From Hsuehochloa calcarea (taxonomy: Eukaryota > Streptophyta > Magnoliopsida > Poales > Poaceae), in NCBI GenBank assembly GCA_036346395.1, contig CM070604.1, forward strand, positions 43,613,662 to 43,677,661: a stretch of 64,000 bases of DNA. The letters run 5' to 3'. Numbering within the stretch: the first letter of the stretch is position 1; each line of letters opens with the position of its first letter. This document shows, in pieces, positions 38,976 to 51,579 of this stretch. Made by a program: the position numbers and the translations under genes. The notes beneath the pieces are model-generated. The model made no database searches, was not told the origin of the DNA, and saw only the letters and a program-made list of their open reading frames with translations.

Positions 38976-38984
38976 GGTTTAGAC

Positions 38985-41179
38985 AACTCTATATGAAATA
39001 CGAAGAATCCCCGCTACGTGAGAACTGTATTACGTGACAAATCTACCATACGACTTTATTAATTAAAATACTTGTTAGGAGACAATGAATGTAGTAGATT
39101 GCACGCGCGGCGAACAACAACAAATCTAGTGAAATGAGGAAGCATATTGGCGATCCAGGAGTATTACTCCATGCATCAAAGTTCAAATCGATATCTATCT
39201 TTAATCTTACATGGGTGTGTTCACGGATTTATCCCTCTCCTATACAATTATAGACGCGTGCTAGGGGCAATGTTTTCATCAACTATAGGATAACCCAAAA
39301 TAGATCCTATCATCAACTATAGAATAACACAATACCACAAAACCGAACCAAGATTAACAGCCAGACAGCCAAAGACTTCATCTTGTTAATCATGAAGACG
39401 AGCTCCTCGCAATACTCATTCTCCAAGAGATGATCTGCCCACCGTCCAGACTGACCTTCAACCACATGTGTTGGCTAAACAATAAGTCTAAACAACAAGA
39501 AAATTTATAACAAGGAGCAAACTGAACATGCCAAAAAAAAAGTTCATTTCTTCTTAAAATGTCGGGAAGCAGCATAATATACCTCAAGTCCTCAATAGAA
39601 AGCACCGTGTCACTTTCATGGAAGTGTCAGCTTTGACACTTAGATATGCAATTTAGAGGCAAAATTGACAACACAACAATAGATAATTAGATTCAAGAAC
39701 CCATGTCTTTTGTTCACCTCAAACAAAAACCCAATGGCCAATACAATTTCCATTTGATAATTACTATTACCAGCTCTTTAAAGCCTTTCATCTGATATCA
39801 TGTGCAGTTTAAAGCTTTTTCTACTTGATGATAACTAAGAAGCGCATTTGGAAAATTTTCATATATGCTCCCAATAGAAGTATATCTACAATTAGCTCAA
39901 GTAGATGGAATTGTAAGAAAAAAAGGTAGTTCATATGAAAGTGGGGCTTTTTATGAAATGAGTAGAAAGTCTAGCATGGAAAATATCAAACCTTTGTTTG
40001 TACAATGGTATGAGAATGGACACGATGGTGTCTCCTGCTGGGCAGTAATCAGTGGCAGCATCGGAGGCTGGTTGTGGAAAGAGGCGTCGGTGCCGTCGCC
40101 GGCGTGGAAAGACAAAAGTGCAGCGGTTGGAAGCTCCATCCAAGAAACATGCGGATCTAGATCTAGAAGAGGGGCCTCATTATTCGTACTTGCCTTGGTG
40201 CCCTACTTGTGGCCGGCAACTGTGGTGACGAGGCCGACGAATACGGCAGCAAGGACGACCATGGAAGGTAGCTAGAGAGAGTGGTGGCCACATAGTACTC
40301 ATATTGGAGACTAATACTATACCCTTCCTCGCGATTCTAGCTCCACAATTCGTTTTGTCCTACAACATCTGGCGCCCTTCTAACGCATCGTTGTGATGCC
40401 TGCCTGCCCCAGTACGTCATTCACGCACAAAGATGGTTCGTAGCCTTGACGCCTTGTGGCCGCGGTCATCGCGACTGTGTCCGCCACCACACACCTCGTA
40501 ACATCAACTGCATCGAGGTCGGTGTTGAGGTTTGCATTGGCTAAGTCTAATATATTTTTGAGTGAACACATTAGGTTTTTGAGTGAACACAGTCGTACAC
40601 GAGACGTGATATCCAGAACCAAAGAAAAAAGGTTGCGGCGGCGGCACAGAATTTTTCTGCGGTGACAGCTTGAACCGAACTAGAAAAAGGTGTTGTTGCT
40701 GTTTTTGTGATTCTTTTTATGCAAGATGATGTGAGGTCTTTTGTACATGAGGTGGCTGGATGTGTCTATGAGTTTTGGTAGTTGTGCCTAAGGTTTGATA
40801 CGTGAAGATGATGCTTCGTTGACTTGGACGGAAGAGAAAAATCTGGTTGATTGAGTGATCTCCAAAATAGAGGGTGAGAGAGGCGGCTGTGCACAGCAGC
40901 ATATTGGTGCGGCAGAATCAATAAAGCAGAGACCGGCGGTAGTAGGAAAAAAATAGGGCTGGCAGCAGTTTGGAGCAGGTTCGGCTGGAGATAGTCTTCG
41001 GCGGCGGCGAAATTTCTGGGTTTAGTGTGTGCAGCCCGGCTGGCTGCTGTGCAGGTGGAGGAGCTGAAGAGTGCGGTGCGGCTGCTGCTGATCTGAGCTA
41101 GCGGCATCAAGCGCTTGGCGGCTGTGCATGGTGACACAGTAGATGCTGTAAAGGCTAACAAAAAAAATTCATATCACAA
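38985..41179. other. Gene-poor interval, possible exon or element remnants
   Basis: No intact gene is recognised. On the minus strand, 39474-39340 reads VVEGQSGRWADHLLENEYC and continues with a hydrophobic segment, after an acceptor-like TTGTTTAG; it could be a broken host exon but no family is recognised. A plus frame at 39865-40275 is open, without a domain. From 40590 to 41160 the sequence is GC-richer and of unknown origin. Confidence 0.25.
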
Positions 41180-41700
41180 TCATTCACTCAGGGTGGATCT
41201 GGGCCTCCGGCCGTTGCTTACTAATGGAAAAAATTTCAGTATGTATATCAAAAAAATAATACACAGTAGAAAGGACCGAGCCTTATAGGCCGACCCGAGA
41301 CAGCCAGCCCAACCGGCCCCCAACTCCCCCCGGCGTAAGGCCAGCCCGAGATCCAGCAGCCCAGTCCCCCCCCCCATTCCCCCGGACCCCGCACCCCGCC
41401 CCCCAGCGCCCCCACATTTCTCACCCGCTCCGCCTCCCATTTCTCCCCATCCCCGTTCCCGCCCACCCCAGTGATCGGCTCCCGGCTCCCATGCCCTCCC
41501 CATTTCTCCCCGCCCCATTCTCCCGTCTCCCCATCCCCGGCACCTCGAGCTATGGTGGCTCCCGCCTTGCCGCCTCGCTCACCGCAGCCACGCCAGCGGC
41601 TCCCTCCCTTCTAGCGCCCGGATCTCTGGCATTGCGCCCGCAGACCGTGTTGAGGTTTGCATCGGCAGACTCGGCACTAGCTTGCGGACAACGAGGTATA
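41180..41700. mobile_element. Diverged relative of the hAT element at 25592
   Basis: The stretch starting near 41265 (CAGTAGAAAGGACCGAGCCT) and the C-rich run to about 41560 with CCCATTTCTCCC and CGGCTCCC motifs closely resemble 25693-26500. The gene-like frames on both strands are by-products of base composition. Clear TIRs and a target duplication were not found, so this is probably a truncated copy of the same non-autonomous family. Confidence 0.6.
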
Positions 41701-41975
41701 TGATAGGGCTACGCACAACTGTGGTGACGGTGGCTCGTGGATGATCGACACGGTGAGTGGTGACGATCAGCAATGGAGAAGATGGTTGGGGTACGGGAGA
41801 TCGAGTTGAGGTCTTGAGGGGAGGATTGTTGAAGAGACTGCAGACGAAGAAGACGCGTAGGTGAATAGGAGAGGAACTAAAAATCAATATTTGGGGGTAG
41901 ACCGTGGAGTGATTTTTTTCCGAGAGGAGGATAGGAAGGGGAGGAAGAACAGACCACCATCAACTCGTACTTCTA

Positions 41976-42014
<39 letters not shown>

Positions 42015-42299
42015 TATATATATGATATATACTAATAAAAAGAATGTTAAGTGTTAGATCATTCTATGTCCCCTCTCATCCTCTTGATTGTTCCACTACT
42101 CGCTTCAATCCCCGACAGGTAGGCCTCTGCTACTCAATCGATTTCTCCTCTATTCCCCTGATTCCCCTTGGCTTCTAGCTAAAAAAACACTTTCGTACCA
42201 ATAAGCCACATGCCTCCGCATAAATCTCTTCGATCTCAACAAAAAAAATCATAACAGAGCTTGGAGGCACGCCAAGTGTGGTAGTGAGCTGGCCGAGAT
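41701..42299. other. Non-coding interval with microsatellite
   Basis: No gene or clear element is recognised. It contains the GT tract described separately, followed by a TA-rich stretch. Confidence 0.4.
41978..42013. repeat. GT dinucleotide microsatellite
   Basis: An uninterrupted run of 18 GT units is followed by a short TA-rich stretch. Such tracts are length-variable. Confidence 0.95.
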
Positions 42300-44917
42300 C
42301 AAGAAAGCATGAGCGTTGCGTAACCATGCTGGCACATCCTTGAATTATTATGCATATCATCAGTATGCATCATGTTTTGAAATATTTGCATAAAGTATTG
42401 CACTTGGAAAATCTCAAATACTTGTTAAACAAACACTTCAAATTGAACTCCCAAAAGAAATCAGTAACGAAAACATATGAACATCTTCTGAAAATAATTT
42501 ATTCAAATACTATATTAATTATCATGAATTAATATATTTTTTTTCCATTTTTTGGAACCAAATTCGAACCACGTAAAATTCAAACACGATTAATGACCTC
42601 TACTAAGTTTGAATTTGAATTAAGCAAATAACTCATGAACAGTGAGTTTTCAAATTTTGTATGGGTACTAGGTCACCCCAGGAACCTTTCTGGATTATTT
42701 TAGTTTTTTTAGGATTTTTTGATATATTTTGAAGCTTGGTCAAACTATGTTCAAATAAAAATCAAATCAGAGTTTCCCCAGCTAACGCCGCCTCTCCTCC
42801 GTCCATTCCCGGGGCTTAAGTCGCCCTATGCCCCCTATTTCTCAGCCATTCTTCCTCTCAGTGGCTGAGGAAGAAGAAGCTCGCATTGCCTCAACTCTCG
42901 GGTAAGCTTCACGCTTCCGCCTCCCTCTTCGCCTCCGACCGACGCTGTTTCCATTTTGCTAAGGTCGACCATTTCTCTCACTTGTAGCTCTAGGAGTACC
43001 ACCACGTCCTCCTCGGCTCCGGAGCACGTGCCAAAGGCCACCGCCGTGTCAATCGTTGTCATCTTCGTATCCGGTGAGCCCCTTACCCTCAGATGTTCGT
43101 CACCTTGTGTCATAGGTCTTGAGTGGTCTTTGCCCTCAATCAATTTGTCGGATGCTGCACAGGAGCTTGGGAATTTGGAGTTTCTTTCCTGTGAGTCATA
43201 GAACCCTGTTCTTCGTCTTCGACTGGTAATGCATTTCCCGATTCCTAGCTGTTAGAGCATCTACTGACCATCCTTAAACTATCCCAGAGCCTCATTGTCA
43301 TTCTCCTCACACAGAGAGTCTTCTCCACGTGAGTCGTGCTGCTGCCGTCACCTCTTCGTCGCCAGTCCAGCTTCGGCAAAATCCTCGTCTCTCCAGCGTC
43401 CAGGTAGCTTCCTTAGGCCCCATAGATGCTCAGGCACCCGCTTCTTTGGACAACGCAGAGCTTGTTGCTTGTTTGCACCATTGCCATAGTTTGCTCTCCG
43501 TTCGTCTCCGGCGCGCCATCGCTACCGGCCACCATTGAGTTCACTGCCGGTACCAATAGGTGCGCAAGACTATTGTATACCCATCCATGCCCTTGGCCGA
43601 CGCCGCCATGGCCAGAATCGCCGGCAATCCGTCGGCGAGGGGAGCTTAGTTTTGTCAGGCCGTCCGGCACACTGTAGAAACGCCATTAAGGCCAATCAGC
43701 GTCATTAACTGCTAATGATTGAGTTTAGTATTAATGGCTGTCTTAAGGGAAGTAATGAGTCGTTTACATGTGGGTCGCGCGCACAGAAAACAGGAAGATT
43801 TAGCAGTGGCTGACGGGTGGGCCTAGCCACTTAAATTCCCTGTGCACTGTGCCGTGGGCCGGTGAACCACGCATGATGACCTTCGGTTCACGCGCTATTG
43901 TGTGGACCGAGTCACTGACGAGCGGGCCCCACTTGCCAGCCAAATTTAAATCCAAGGTTTAATTGAAAAATAGCACAGTTGACATAGTCCCGCTGGTCAG
44001 CGACTGTGGCTAGCATGGCTATCGGTAAGAAAAGTAATAAAGGGTTAAAGAAATTCGGAATTTATTTATTTATGCACTGAAAAATATGAATAACTTCAAA
44101 AATGCATAACTAATTCATCTTAACTCCAAATTGAATAAAACCAGTGCTAATAATTTTCATTTTTAATGAAATTTGTTTCAAAATAGGTTTCAAATATTTT
44201 CTCTGTAGCAGAGAACATAGTTTTGGAAAAAGGATTCATTACTCCATTATTTTTATAATAGAAAAGGCTAATAACTTTGAAAATTCATAACGAATGCATA
44301 AAAACTCCAAATGAGATGAACCAAGTTGAATTGGATTTATATTATTATTTTATATTTACCTATGTAACCCTTTGTCTCCCCACTACTCTACAAATTTTTG
44401 ACCAAATTGTTAAATTGAATAAATTACATTTTCTGAAAGTTTGAAATTCAAACTACTATAACTCTCACATACTGAATGCAAATTGAATGATTCTTTCACC
44501 TAAATTAATCTAAAATCATGAACTAGCTACTGTAGAAAAATCATGCATTTTTAACACTTTGATTTTTGTGGTATTTCTCGATGTTTATCAGTATCTTTAT
44601 TCTATAGAGCCCGAAGCGATCAACGTAGACTCTTATGCCACCGAGAGTGAGAAACTGAGCTTCCAGCAAGGCAAGCATCGTTTGAACTTTCTTTTTGCTT
44701 CATATTGATCCCAGTTTTAATACACTAGTGTTTGAAATGTAATGATATTGCTTGCATGCTATTTTCGGTATAACATTATGTTGTGAGTACTTAGCTATGT
44801 CCTACACTTGCTGGTTATCCTTGATTATTCCCTTATAATTATGCTTAAGATATATGCTTGTGATGATGTGAAGGTTATGTGTTGAATTCTTAGCCATTGT
44901 GGGTCTAGAAAACGAAA
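42300..44917 (+). mobile_element. Gypsy-type LTR fragment (approximate bounds)
   Basis: The stretch has the look of a large grass Ty3-gypsy LTR. It has an AT-rich first part (TGCATCATGTTTTGAAATAT, ACTCATGAACAGTGAG), a CT-rich GC block near 42780-43680, a long AT-rich region with repeated CATAACTAATTCATC and AACTCCAAATTGAAT-type phrases, and a terminal part (GAGCCCGAAGCGATCAACG near 44608) of the kind found just before the 3' end. No coding domain is present. It seems to be cut near 44917 by the copia fragment. The family call is from overall resemblance only. Confidence 0.4.
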
Positions 44918-44984
44918 TGGATCAATTGCTCGTCAATTGTGGGAGACACATAACAATACTTATTCTTTCCTTTGCCCTCTCCCT

Positions 44985-45666
44985 TTCCCTAAGACTTACC
45001 ATTCTTCTTGAAGCTAGTAGTCTTTTGAACCATCATCACATGATTTGAAATTTTGTTGATGCTCTCCTCAGCACCTTTAAGCATGCCATGCAACTCGATA
45101 ATTGACTTCTCCATGCCATTTATATGAAAGTTCAATATGACTGGCTTAAAGCTCGCATGAAGCTATTGAAGAATCACATCAGTAGCCAACTCTTGGCTAA
45201 GGGGAAAACTAAACTTTTTTAAGCTCTCAATATGACCAATCATTTTGATCACATTAGTTCTGACTAGGTTACCTTCTGACAGCCTACAAGAAAATAATGC
45301 ATTAGAGGTATTGTACTTCTCTGCTCTTTTTTGATCCTGAAACATACCTTTCAGACCCACAATCATATTGTAAGCATTTGTGGTCTCATATTGCTTCTGA
45401 GGCTCAGAGTTCATGGTGGCAAGCATAAGGCAGAGTACATCGACTGCGTCATTGTAGTGCTTCTCATAAGCATTCTTTTCAGTACGAGTAGCATCGGCAT
45501 TCGGTTCCTCAGGATAGGGACCCTCTAGAACATATTCCTTCTTTTCTTATTTGAGAACAATTCTCAGATTGCGAAACCAGTTAATGAAGTTGGTTCCATT
45601 CAGTTTTTCTTTCTCAAGAATAGATCGCAAGTTAAAGGTAGGTGTCGAGGAAGTATTAGGTGCCAT
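44985..45666 (-). pseudogene. Ty1-copia gag pseudogene
   Basis: The minus-strand frame starts MAPNTSSTPTFNLRSILEKE. It continues through LNGTNFINWFRNLRIVLK, AYEKHYNDAVDVLCLMLATM and GMEKSIIELHGMLKGAEESI, which is the conserved order of a plant copia gag (UBN2-type) domain. There are in-frame stops after RIVLK (TAA, where relatives have Gln CAA), after DVILQ (TAG) and after the KKNGKS segment. Two of these are explained by single substitutions, so the gene is dead. The product would be the capsid protein of the virus-like particle. The zinc knuckle is missing because the fragment ends here. Confidence 0.8.
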
Positions 45667-46971
45667 TATCTACAACAGAAATATAAGTAAAAATTCAGCA
45701 CTATGTTTATGTAAGATCTTCTATTAAACACTTTAATAAAAGATGCTCCCACTATATGTTTTACGACTAGTTTTCCCTCTAATTGCGTATGGTGGGTTCA
45801 AGATCCATATATCATTAAGTCCTAGTGAGCTTTGGCATCACTGCTAGAAACCTAGTGATTTAGGTAAGCAACCATTTGCTAATTATATCTCATATGACTC
45901 TTGTTTGTTGGATGACATCTCTATACCCTGGCAACCAATATTATACCCCAAGGCCCAAAACTATTTTGATAGCCTTGTCAAGTTAAACCAATACTATGTA
46001 TATGGGTATCCGACACCCACCCTATCTTATTAAGATAGTTAATGGCACCCTACTTTGGTAGACCTACCAATTAACGATCAAAATCGTGATAGGCGCAGTA
46101 ATTTGAAAGGCATCAAATTGACTTAATTTTTTTGAGGGATAATATTCTATCATGTTAAAACATCTAATGATAAAACATGATCAATAGCATAACGTGAACA
46201 AAATAAATATTCACAAAAAATCATATTAAACTGTGAAATAGTATGGCCCTTATCATGATGATCTCCATCATCATGCTTCATGTCCACCGAGCCATCATGC
46301 TTGAAATCACTACATTCGTCTACTAAGCAACTACTCCTAAAAGCTAGTAACAAATTACATATTATAACTATCAAGCATCACAAGTCAGCATGTAGACCGT
46401 TATACAATAATACGTAGCTCGATGGCTAATCACAGCATGACACACATGCCACGAAAATCCATGCATGCATCACATACACAATAGGCTATACTATTCACAT
46501 CAATCCCTGCAAAAGGTTTTATGCATAGAATCCAATTCTATCAGGTGACATGAACACATAATACTATCTAACGCGATAACAATTACCTAGCACAGCGGTC
46601 CCACTAGCCCATCTAATCGAGCCATAGGAATCATCGAATTAATCATATTAACCATATCTCGAACCAATTTGATCATCGCCTGATACAACCACGCACTACG
46701 GTATACCCCGATGGTGGAATTCCGACCAGTGGGAGTATCATGCAAAGCGGTCGTAAACAAGCACAATAAATCACTTGGTGCTTTCGACAAATACCTCCCG
46801 TAAACCCATCTACAAATGCCGAAAACTGATTTATCTTATCAACCAGCGCCCAAACCGCTCCATCCATATAAACTGATCTAGGTTACCAGACCCAACCAGT
46901 AATAAATCCAATCTACTACTACCACTTATCAAGTATATGCGACCAATCTAGATCAAAAACTATGCAAGATG
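45667..46971 (-). other. Leader of the copia fragment
   Basis: About 1.3 kb between PBS and gag start without a recognisable gene. Long leaders are common in grass copia elements of the BARE/Angela type. Short frames here are not supported. Confidence 0.5.
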
Positions 46972-46984
46972 ACTCTTATACCAC
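46972..46984 (-). other. Primer binding site of the copia fragment
   Basis: On the minus strand TGGTATAAGAGTC follows directly after the LTR end ...CCCTTCA. It matches the initiator Met-tRNA type PBS (TGGTATCAGAGC) with substitutions. The plus-strand sequence is GACTCTTATACCA. Confidence 0.7.
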
Positions 46985-47530
46985 TGAAGGGATACAGGTA
47001 GGCTACACTGGCTAGCAATTCAAAAATTCTACCACGTAAACCAGCATGCCATGCAAGAAAGAGATCACAGATCGTTACCACTAGACGCGTCGTGCAGCGA
47101 AAGAAGAGTTGGAGCAACCGGATAAACCGTAGAGCGCGTCAATGAAGTGGTTGTAGTCGATTGTCCAACGTCCTTAATGCTGATCATCTCTTCCAGCAAG
47201 CTTTGATGTTCCTTGTGAAGATCGTGGAGGGATGGAACAACGTACGCTGGTGTGCTAGCACCAACATGCACGGTAGGGCTCTCAAGAAGATTGCGACTAG
47301 GGTTTCGGTAGAGCAACTCGAGTCACGTCACGTGTGTCTCTTCTATCCCAACAGCCTCATGTATCCTCTTATATAGAGCCCATGACACATCATATCCAAA
47401 TATGTTTGTTCCAACCCGTTATGTGTGTGACCCTGTAGGTTCATGCATAATCGGTTGTGACTCAGAAACACCTTTTCGACCACGAGTTGTTAGTGGTTCC
47501 TAGTAGGACATAACCATTCCTGAATATACA
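46985..47530 (-). repeat. Copia 5' LTR (partial or right limit uncertain)
   Basis: The inner terminus, TGAAGGGATACAGG on the plus strand, is fixed by the adjacent PBS. On the minus strand TCTATATAAGAGGATAC (47376-47360) is a convincing TATA box. An R/U5 region of about 375 bp would follow. The outer end was not identified. Confidence 0.6.
47360..47376 (-). promoter_or_regulatory. TATA box of the copia LTR
   Basis: On the minus strand GGGCTCTATATAAGAGG provides a consensus TATATAA about 375 bp before the LTR/PBS boundary. This is a normal promoter position for a copia LTR. Confidence 0.6.
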
Positions 47531-47660
47531 TAAATTATATTGGATGAACCTTAATCAATGGCGTATTAATCATGCAGTTATTCCGAAGAATAATGGAGTA
47601 TACTGGCTGTTTAGATACCTTAATCAATTGGGCCTACTTGTCTGTAAGCTCAATTGATTA

Positions 47661-47777
47661 TAGGGTGGTCGTAACTGACCTGGTCGTAGAAGGACTTACG
47701 ATCATGAGGTGATCGTAGAAGAACTTACAATCATGTGCTAGTCGTAGAAGGATTTAAGATTATAGGGTGGTCGTAGC
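47661..47777. repeat. TCGTA...TACGA minisatellite, block 1
   Basis: Units of about 28 bp contain the short imperfect palindrome TCGTAGAAGAACTTACGA, with spacers such as TCATGAGGTGA. The block is split from block 2 by the solo LTR at 47778-49869. Dense short inverted motifs of this kind resemble subterminal repeats of CACTA-type transposons. Confidence 0.85.
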
Positions 47778-49869
47778 TGTAATACCCCAGAATTGAATCG
47801 GGTAATTAGAAAATAGCCGGGAGGAGAAAAGACAATTAAATGAGTAGAAATTCCTAGAAAGAGAAGGGGTTTTCCGTAAATCCTCGACAACCTGGGCCTG
47901 AGCCGCAGCCCAGGAGGGGCCCATGTGGTGGCCGGCCAAAAAGGGGGGGTTCCCACCCCCCAAACCCTAAACTCACCACTCTCCCTCCTCCTCCCCACTT
48001 TGAGCCGCCTCTCCCCACCTCTCCCTGCTGTGCGCCGCCTCGTCAGATTTGGGTACGTTATGTTTATTTTTTGACCTGATCACCTCTTAAAAAGTTGTAG
48101 ATCTCGGTTTTATATTTCTTTTGGCACCGAGATCACTTGACTTGGAGTCATAGTTTAGGAGTTATGGCCGTTTTACTACGACTGTACAGGAAAGCTGACG
48201 AGATTTGGCAGTCTGCATGTCTAGCCAATTTGTATTTTTTGAGGCCGAATCTGAAGGGTCACCCAACACGAAAGTTGTAGCCATTCGAGTAAGCTTTCAG
48301 GATTGATAAATAACATATTTTTTAGAGTTGTCAATCAAAAGTTACGAATTTTTTACCGTCGCTGTTTTGCTAACTGTCATATTGCAGAGACCGAAAACTT
48401 AGAAAAACTTTACCTGAATATAAGAATTAGTTGGAGGCCGAATCAGGAGACTTGTCCAACTAGACTATTGTATCTGGTTTTGTCATGATTCCATAGAGTT
48501 CAAGATCACCCCATTCCGAGTTGTGTAGAAAACATTATATTGGTTTTAGTACTCTGTCCAGAAAACCCGACGTGAAGTTGATGTTTTTTTTAATTGGCCT
48601 TGTAGGGATATTAATTCGCCGATTCAGTAAGACTCACCAACTAGACTTAGTTGGATAATTTAATTATCTTTCCAGAAAGTCTAAGAACATCTTATTTGGA
48701 CCCCTGTACTAATAGATATGGATTTTTGAAGTTGACTGTCCACCGAGGGGACAGATCGACGTTTAGGAGTTTGGGGTCGGGATCGAGTTAGGAGTTTTGC
48801 AAGTCCATGGTTGTTGTTATATAGGTTGTTTTGATTCGTTGCTGTGTCTTAGCTTGTGTTATAACTGTTATTCAGGTGGTGGACCGGTGCAGGGAGCAGC
48901 TCATTTTGTACATCCCTCGTTCTCTCGTGGTTAAGGCAAGTACAGTAGTGGTAAATTGTGTGTGATCATTTGTTCATGTGTACTATGTTATGAGTATATT
49001 ATGTTAATCATGGATGTTCGAATGTTATGGACATTAATGCCCGTAAATGATAGAAGTATGTGTAAGTTTCATGTATGCATGATGATTTAAAGTATTGACC
49101 ATGTGCATCATGATATCATATTGGAGGCATGGTCACGTGGTGATCAATCATTAATTGAGGTCCCTGTCATGAATATGATGGGTTTTTGGGTCCCCATACT
49201 TGTGGAGTATGGGCTAAGGTCCCTGTGCTAGAAGGCACAGGCATGGGTGTGCATCGACAGATGCACACTCTGCAATACCGGTATATGCAAAAGAGAGAAA
49301 GAAAAGTGCATTTGAACAGTTTGCATCGCATAAGCATGAGATATATTTCTTATTGGGTTACTTGGATGGATGTTGTTAATTACAGTTGTGTTGGCTATTG
49401 TCTTACTATTTGTACTTTACTGAGTCTTGGACTTACTCTTGCTGATGTTGTGTTTTTAGGTATCTCGTTTGCGGACGGCATGCATGGGAGAGAGTAGGGT
49501 TGCTTTGGTTGCACTCACTACCACATATTCTTGAAAAGATAATTATCATTTAGACCGTACCTTTATAACAAGCAAACTGCTTAAGGATTAACTTTGGCTA
49601 TACTTGAATGCATTGGTTTATTTGTAATAATGAGAGTGGTAAATTTTAATTATGCTTGCTTATGTTTAGCTGAGTAGATTATTTATGAATACTTCGATGA
49701 ACTTTGGATGCTGAAATAGTGATAATTTTATAAGCATCTATTGGAATCTCCGGTAAACTTAGTTATACAAAGGAGGTTCTGCCGAATTTTTTTGTAGTGT
49801 CTTGGATTTGTATTTGTGATATTGTTATTTTAGTAGCATCTCAGGCTCTTGTTGGGCTGGGGTGTTACA
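47778..49869 (+). mobile_element. Solo LTR, gypsy-type (2,092 bp)
   Basis: The sequence begins TGTAATACCCCAG and ends CTGGGGTGTTACA, so the ends are inverted copies with TG...CA termini. It is flanked by an exact 5-bp duplication GTAGC (47773-47777 and 49870-49874). No PBS or internal region follows. This is the product expected when the two LTRs of a complete element recombine and delete the interior. It sits inside a TCGTA/TACGA minisatellite. It contains no gene. Confidence 0.92.
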
Positions 49870-50345
49870 GTAGCTGACCTGGTCATAGAAGAACTTACGA
49901 CCATGAGATGATCGTAGAAGAACTTACGATCATGAGGTAGTCGTAGAAGATCTTACGACTCCAGTTTCTCCCTTATGAACATTAAGGGGTATACTCAAGA
50001 ACTATATAATGGCGTCATTATCCATAATAAGGATTACAAATAAATAGTTAAATGAGGATTTCTAGATCCTCGTCATCTAGCTCCCCAGCTCCAAGTGAAA
50101 GTATCTACTTGAGAAAGGAGCGGTAGATGATCTTACGACCAGAAAATGGTCGTAGGACGGTGGTCAAATGAAAGACTTTTTTACTAGTATTTCATTTGAC
50201 CAGAAATAGACTTGGTCAAGAAGTTTGCAGAAACCCTTATGACTACAAGGTGGTGGTAGAAAATCTTATGACTACAAAGTGGTCGTAATGTGGTAATCGG
50301 AAGTAAATTATTTCTGACTGGTATCTCATTTGACTAGAAAAAGAC
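49870..50345. repeat. TCGTA...TACGA minisatellite, block 2
   Basis: Continuation of block 1 after the solo LTR. Regular units lie at about 49870-49960, followed by more diverged units at 50125-50300 (GATCTTACGACCAG, ATGGTCGTAGG, TCTTATGACTACAAAG). The block lies directly upstream of the promoter of the PF04195-type gene. Confidence 0.8.
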
Positions 50346-50482
50346 TAGGACAAGAAGGTAATTTCGCTTGAGGTGTGAAGACAGACTCGGTTTTCTCGAA
50401 CAAACAAATTTACTCTCTTTTGGAGTGGTTCCTGAAGAGGTGGTAACTGTTGGGTTGCCACGTCTCTAACCCAAGTGTGCGG

Positions 50483-50490
50483 TTATAAAA
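50483..50490 (+). promoter_or_regulatory. Candidate TATA box of the PF04195-type gene
   Basis: GGTTATAAAAACTC lies about 130 bp upstream of the first in-frame ATG (50615). That spacing leaves a normal short 5' UTR. Confidence 0.45.
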
Positions 50491-51579
50491 ACTCATTGTG
50501 GGTGCGATTGTAGGGTTCTTACTTTTCTCCAATAACTCCAACTGTTCGTCAAGATTTCGCATTCTCTGCCGCCAACCAAATCATTCGCCTCCAAACCTCC
50601 TTCCCTTGAGAGAGATGGTCAGAGCTGCTTCCCAGTAGGCCCAATCGGAGATGGACGCGATCAAGATAAATGCTCTGGTCGCGACCGAGAAGATCCCAAA
50701 GAAGGAGTTCGTGAAGCGTATTGAAGCTTCTGGGCAACGTTGCTCGTCGGGGGAGATTGGGAAGATACCCGTCTTTCAAGCGTACTGTGAGTGTGGCCTT
50801 CGATTACCTACTCACCCTTTCATCACACTCGTACTCGAGCACTTTGGAGTGGAGTTGGTGAACCTCGTTCCCAATTCCATCACAATGTTAGATGTGTTCA
50901 TTTACTTGTGTGATGCCTACCTAACGATTCCAGCCGACTTGGAGTTGTTCCAGTATTTCTACATAACGACTCGGCTGGCGGGAGTCACTGGTAGTTGTAG
51001 TATGAAGCTCCATGACGGGAAGTTGAAGGAGCACATTCAGAAGTTCACCCGGTCGTCATGGCCAGGATGGAAGAAGAGGTGGTTCTACTGGGGGACGACC
51101 AGTGAAGCAACCTTTCTTTCGTCGGGAATGCCGCCGAGAAAATTTCTTCTTGGGATTCGACTCTCAAGGATCTTGGCTGGATCACTCCCTACATTCAAAC
51201 CATCAAGGACTTGAAGGAGGAGGGGCTCATGAGTTGACACGTGGTGAAGGATTCCATCACGTGCCGCATTAGTCCTTTGAAGAAATGAGCACATCCCATG
51301 TGGAAGTACTCGGGGTCACAAGATCCAACCAGAGATTATAAGCAGGGTAAGTAAACCTTCAATTTAGCTCTCTTTCTATTGATTTCAAACTTGGTTATTG
51401 AAAGTTTATTCACTCTTGCAGATCTCTCACAAGCGGAAATTGACGCTCGGGTCAAACTCGTTTGTGAGAAATCCCCGCCACCGAACGTTGTGGCTCCTCA
51501 AATCCTTGTTGTCTTGACCACAGAGGATAGGAGGGAACGCCTAAAGGTAACCGAGGACCGATTTCTTCTTTAGGATCTT

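Larger units (their letters stand above)
44960..47530 (-). mobile_element. Ty1-copia fragment, minus strand (5' LTR, leader, gag)
   Basis: Read on the minus strand, the order is LTR (ending at 46985), PBS-like TGGTATAAGAGTC (46984-46972), a ~1.3-kb leader, and a gag gene starting at 45666. Pol and the 3' LTR are absent, so this is a 5' fragment truncated at about 44960. The outer limit of the LTR (about 47530-47660) is uncertain because no TG terminus could be fixed. Confidence 0.7.
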
